Below are positions 62,177-64,000 of a DNA stretch of 64,000 nt, piece by piece. The translations under genes and the position numbers were made by a program. Position 1 is the first letter of the stretch. Each line of letters opens with the position of its first letter. This stretch comes from Vibrio echinoideorum (GTDB lineage Bacteria > Pseudomonadota > Gammaproteobacteria > Enterobacterales > Vibrionaceae). The stretch covers positions 1,178,001-1,242,000 of the forward strand of contig NZ_AP025484.1 of assembly GCF_024347455.1 (NCBI RefSeq). Direction: 5' to 3'. Under the pieces are notes generated by a model that worked only from the letters and a program-made list of their open reading frames with translations, had not been told where the DNA came from and ran no database searches.

Positions 62177-64000
62177 ATGAAAATGATGAGAAAAACATTG
62201 TTGGCCTCAGCAATGCTTACTCTATTTAGCGTCAGTAGTTATGCCAAAACACCGATTGATTTAGGTGTGGTAAATGAAGACAAGCTAATTGAAATGCTAG
62301 TAAGACAAGGCTTAGTTGATCAAGATGCAACCGATGTTGCAAAACACGATGCTCTTGACCGTTACTTGAAAAATAAGATCAATGCCGGTTTTAAAGGCGA
62401 TGCTCAATTCGGTAAAAAAGCGCTAGAACAACGAGCGAAAATACTGAAAGCCATCGAAAAAGGGTCTGGAGTTAAAAAAGCGAGCGTCTTTGCTTTGGAA
62501 GTAGGCACCAAGCGTACCGATAAAGTACTCGCTCTATTGGTCGATTTCCCTGATTTGAACTGGGATGACAACAAACTAACCGAAGAGCACACACAAATGC
62601 TCTACGAGAGCTACAACCCAGAACATTATCAAGAGTTGCTGTTTTCAAACTCTGGCTACACTGGGCCAAACGGCGAAAACTTAATCTCGATGCGTCAGTA
62701 TTACCAAAGTGAATCGGGTGACAGTTACAGTGTTGCTGGCCAAGCTGCGGGTTGGTATCGCGCCTCTAAACCTGCGTCATTTTACGGTGGCAACTCCCCG
62801 ACTACCGACAATGACCTCAACGCACAAGAATTGGTTCGTGAAGCGTTGAATCAACTGGCTCAAGATCCTAATATCAACCTAGCCGATTACGATATCGAAG
62901 ATCGTTACGATTACGACGGTGACGGAAACTTCCGCGAACCCGATGGTGTGATTGATCACCTAATGGTGTTCCACGCATCTGTTGGCGAAGAAGCCGGTGG
63001 TGGCGTATTAGGCCCTGATGCTATCTGGTCTCACCGATTCAACCTTGGTCGCACTCATGTGCTTGAAGGTACCTCTAGCTCTCTTCCTGACCGCTTTGGT
63101 GGCCAATACGCAGCATTTGATTACACCATTCAGCCGATTGATGCTGCAGCCGGGGTTTGTGCTCACGAATACGGCCACGATTTAGGCTTACCTGATGAGT
63201 ACGATACTCAATACACAGGCAAGGGCGAACCGGTTTCTTACTGGTCAATCATGTCTTCGGGCAGTTGGGCTGGCCAAATTGGTGGTACACAACCAACGGC
63301 ATTCAGCTCTTGGGCAAAACACTTCCTACAAAAATCGATTGGCGGTCGCTGGGTTAACGATGACCAAATCTCGATTGACGACCTAGAAGACAACCCGCAA
63401 GTTTATACGCTGTTCCAAACGACAGACAACAATCGTCCGAACATGATTAAAGTGGATCTTCCGGAGAAGCAGATCGAAGGTTTAAAACCCTTTGCTGGCG
63501 AGTACTCGTTCCACTCTCAAAAAGGCGATGATCTGAAAAACAGCATGACTCGCAAGTTGGTGATTCCAATTGGTGATTCTGCTCTGCTTTCGTTCAAAAC
63601 TTGGTATGAGATTGAAAAAGACTACGACTTCGCTCGCGTGCTTGTGAATGGACAAGCAATAGCTGGCAACATCACCTCAATGGATGACCCATACAATACC
63701 GGTCTCGTTCCTGCTATTGGCGGCGAATCTGGCGGGTGGATTGACGCTGAGTTTAACGTTTCACAATGGGTAGGCCAAGAAGTAGAACTGTCATTTGAGT
63801 ACATCACCGATGGTGGCTTGGCGATGGAAGGCTTCTATTTGGATAACCTCGTTGTGGTTGTTGATGGTGAAGTGACCGAAATAGACGATGGTGAAAGCAA
63901 CTCTACCTTTGCCCTAAATGGCTACAAGCTGAGTAATGGTTTCCACCAAGCACAACACTACTATTTGCTGCAATGGCGCAGCCATACGGATGTTGATGAA
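62177..64000 (+). CDS. prtV: Secreted M6 metalloprotease PrtV / immune inhibitor A (3' truncated by window)
   Basis: 608 codons are present, open to the right edge. Signal peptide ends SSYA, followed by a propeptide (about 24-105) and the peptidase domain with DYDGDGNFREPDGVIDHLMVFHAS and the zinc motif GVCAHEYGHDLGLPDEYD (about residue 330), then SIMSSGSWAG as Met-turn. A MAM-like or immune-inhibitor-A module follows with GFYLDNLVVVVDG. It matches PrtV, a Vibrio protease that degrades host proteins. AAGGAAATATA precedes the ATG. The expected PKD repeats lie outside the window. Confidence 0.94.
   Translation, partial: MKMMRKTLLASAMLTLFSVSSYAKTPIDLGVVNEDKLIEMLVRQGLVDQDATDVAKHDALDRYLKNKINAGFKGDAQFGKKALEQRAKILKAIEKGSGVKKASVFALEVGTKRTDKVLALLVDFPDLNWDDNKLTEEHTQMLYESYNPEHYQELLFSNSGYTGPNGENLISMRQYYQSESGDSYSVAGQAAGWYRASKPASFYGGNSPTTDNDLNAQELVREALNQLAQDPNINLADYDIEDRYDYDGDGNFREPDGVIDHLMVFHASVGEEAGGGVLGPDAIWSHRFNLGRTHVLEGTSSSLPDRFGGQYAAFDYTIQPIDAAAGVCAHEYGHDLGLPDEYDTQYTGKGEPVSYWSIMSSGSWAGQIGGTQPTAFSSWAKHFLQKSIGGRWVNDDQISIDDLEDNPQVYTLFQTTDNNRPNMIKVDLPEKQIEGLKPFAGEYSFHSQKGDDLKNSMTRKLVIPIGDSALLSFKTWYEIEKDYDFARVLVNGQAIAGNITSMDDPYNTGLVPAIGGESGGWIDAEFNVSQWVGQEVELSFEYITDGGLAMEGFYLDNLVVVVDGEVTEIDDGESNSTFALNGYKLSNGFHQAQHYYLLQWRSHTDVDE

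Noticed and set aside
1..64000. tRNA, rRNA, CRISPR array, integrase or toxin-antitoxin pair
   Set aside because: No cloverleaf, spaced repeat array, recombinase motif or short paired ORFs were found.

Overview
The window reads as a Vibrio chromosome segment, most like the V. splendidus clade and probably chromosome II. This is inferred from the gene set (a SorC-type regulator beside transaldolase and transketolase, a PrtV-type M6 protease, a ferric-hydroxamate uptake cluster, a tad locus), the dense proteobacterial operons and the moderate-to-low GC. No tRNA, rRNA, CRISPR array, transposase or prophage gene was seen. Everything is ordinary coding DNA except for a few AT-rich regulatory gaps and one repeat element.

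Layout. (1) 95-6254, minus: an RND efflux pump (adaptor then permease), a lipoprotein of unknown function and outer-membrane phospholipase A. (2) 6500-10312, plus: a 15-codon leader ORF overlapping a 75-aa histidine-rich ORF, then the aspartate:alanine exchanger AspT and aspartate 4-decarboxylase AspD. AspT and AspD form a proton-motive aspartate decarboxylation cycle. (3) 10425-13183, minus: a FadL-type porin coupled to an unknown small barrel protein, and a crotonase. (4) 13424-21565: a hydroxamate siderophore module (TonB receptor, FhuD, fused FhuB, AraC regulator, FhuF-type reductase, FhuC) with two candidate Fur boxes. (5) 21678-29452: an MFS exporter with an in-frame 15-bp minisatellite at its 5' end, a PQQ-type sugar dehydrogenase, a cold-shock protein, YaeQ plus a partner, FolE, MoeA and MoeB. 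(6) 29813-36719: an LruC-domain secreted protein with a poly-Gly lipoprotein, a small anchored protein, 3-mercaptopyruvate sulfurtransferase and a GGDEF/EAL protein with a degenerate GGDEF site. (7) 36795-48711: a complete Flp/Tad pilus locus, flp-rcpC-rcpA-cpaD-like-tadZ-A-B-C-D-E-F-G-ompA, ending in a 20-codon membrane-peptide ORF. The tadV prepilin peptidase is divergent. (8) 48712-57838: a LysR regulator, an M6 metalloprotease with a GlyGly-CTERM tail, the SorC regulator, tal and tkt. (9) 58025-64000: a PAS chemoreceptor, an Lrp regulator with a divergent Gate-domain membrane protein, a small secreted protein resembling the PrtV propeptide, and prtV itself, cut by the right edge.

How genes work together. 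The siderophore genes make up receptor, binding protein, permease, ATPase and reductase of one iron pathway. The tad genes are almost all joined by TAATG/ATGA overlaps or 1-3 nt gaps, so they should be translated as one polycistron. AspT and AspD convert cytosolic aspartate to alanine plus CO2 with net proton consumption. The least described pieces are the His-rich peptide in front of aspT, the 20-codon ORF closing the tad operon, the free-standing PrtV-propeptide-like protein and the in-frame minisatellite of the MFS gene.
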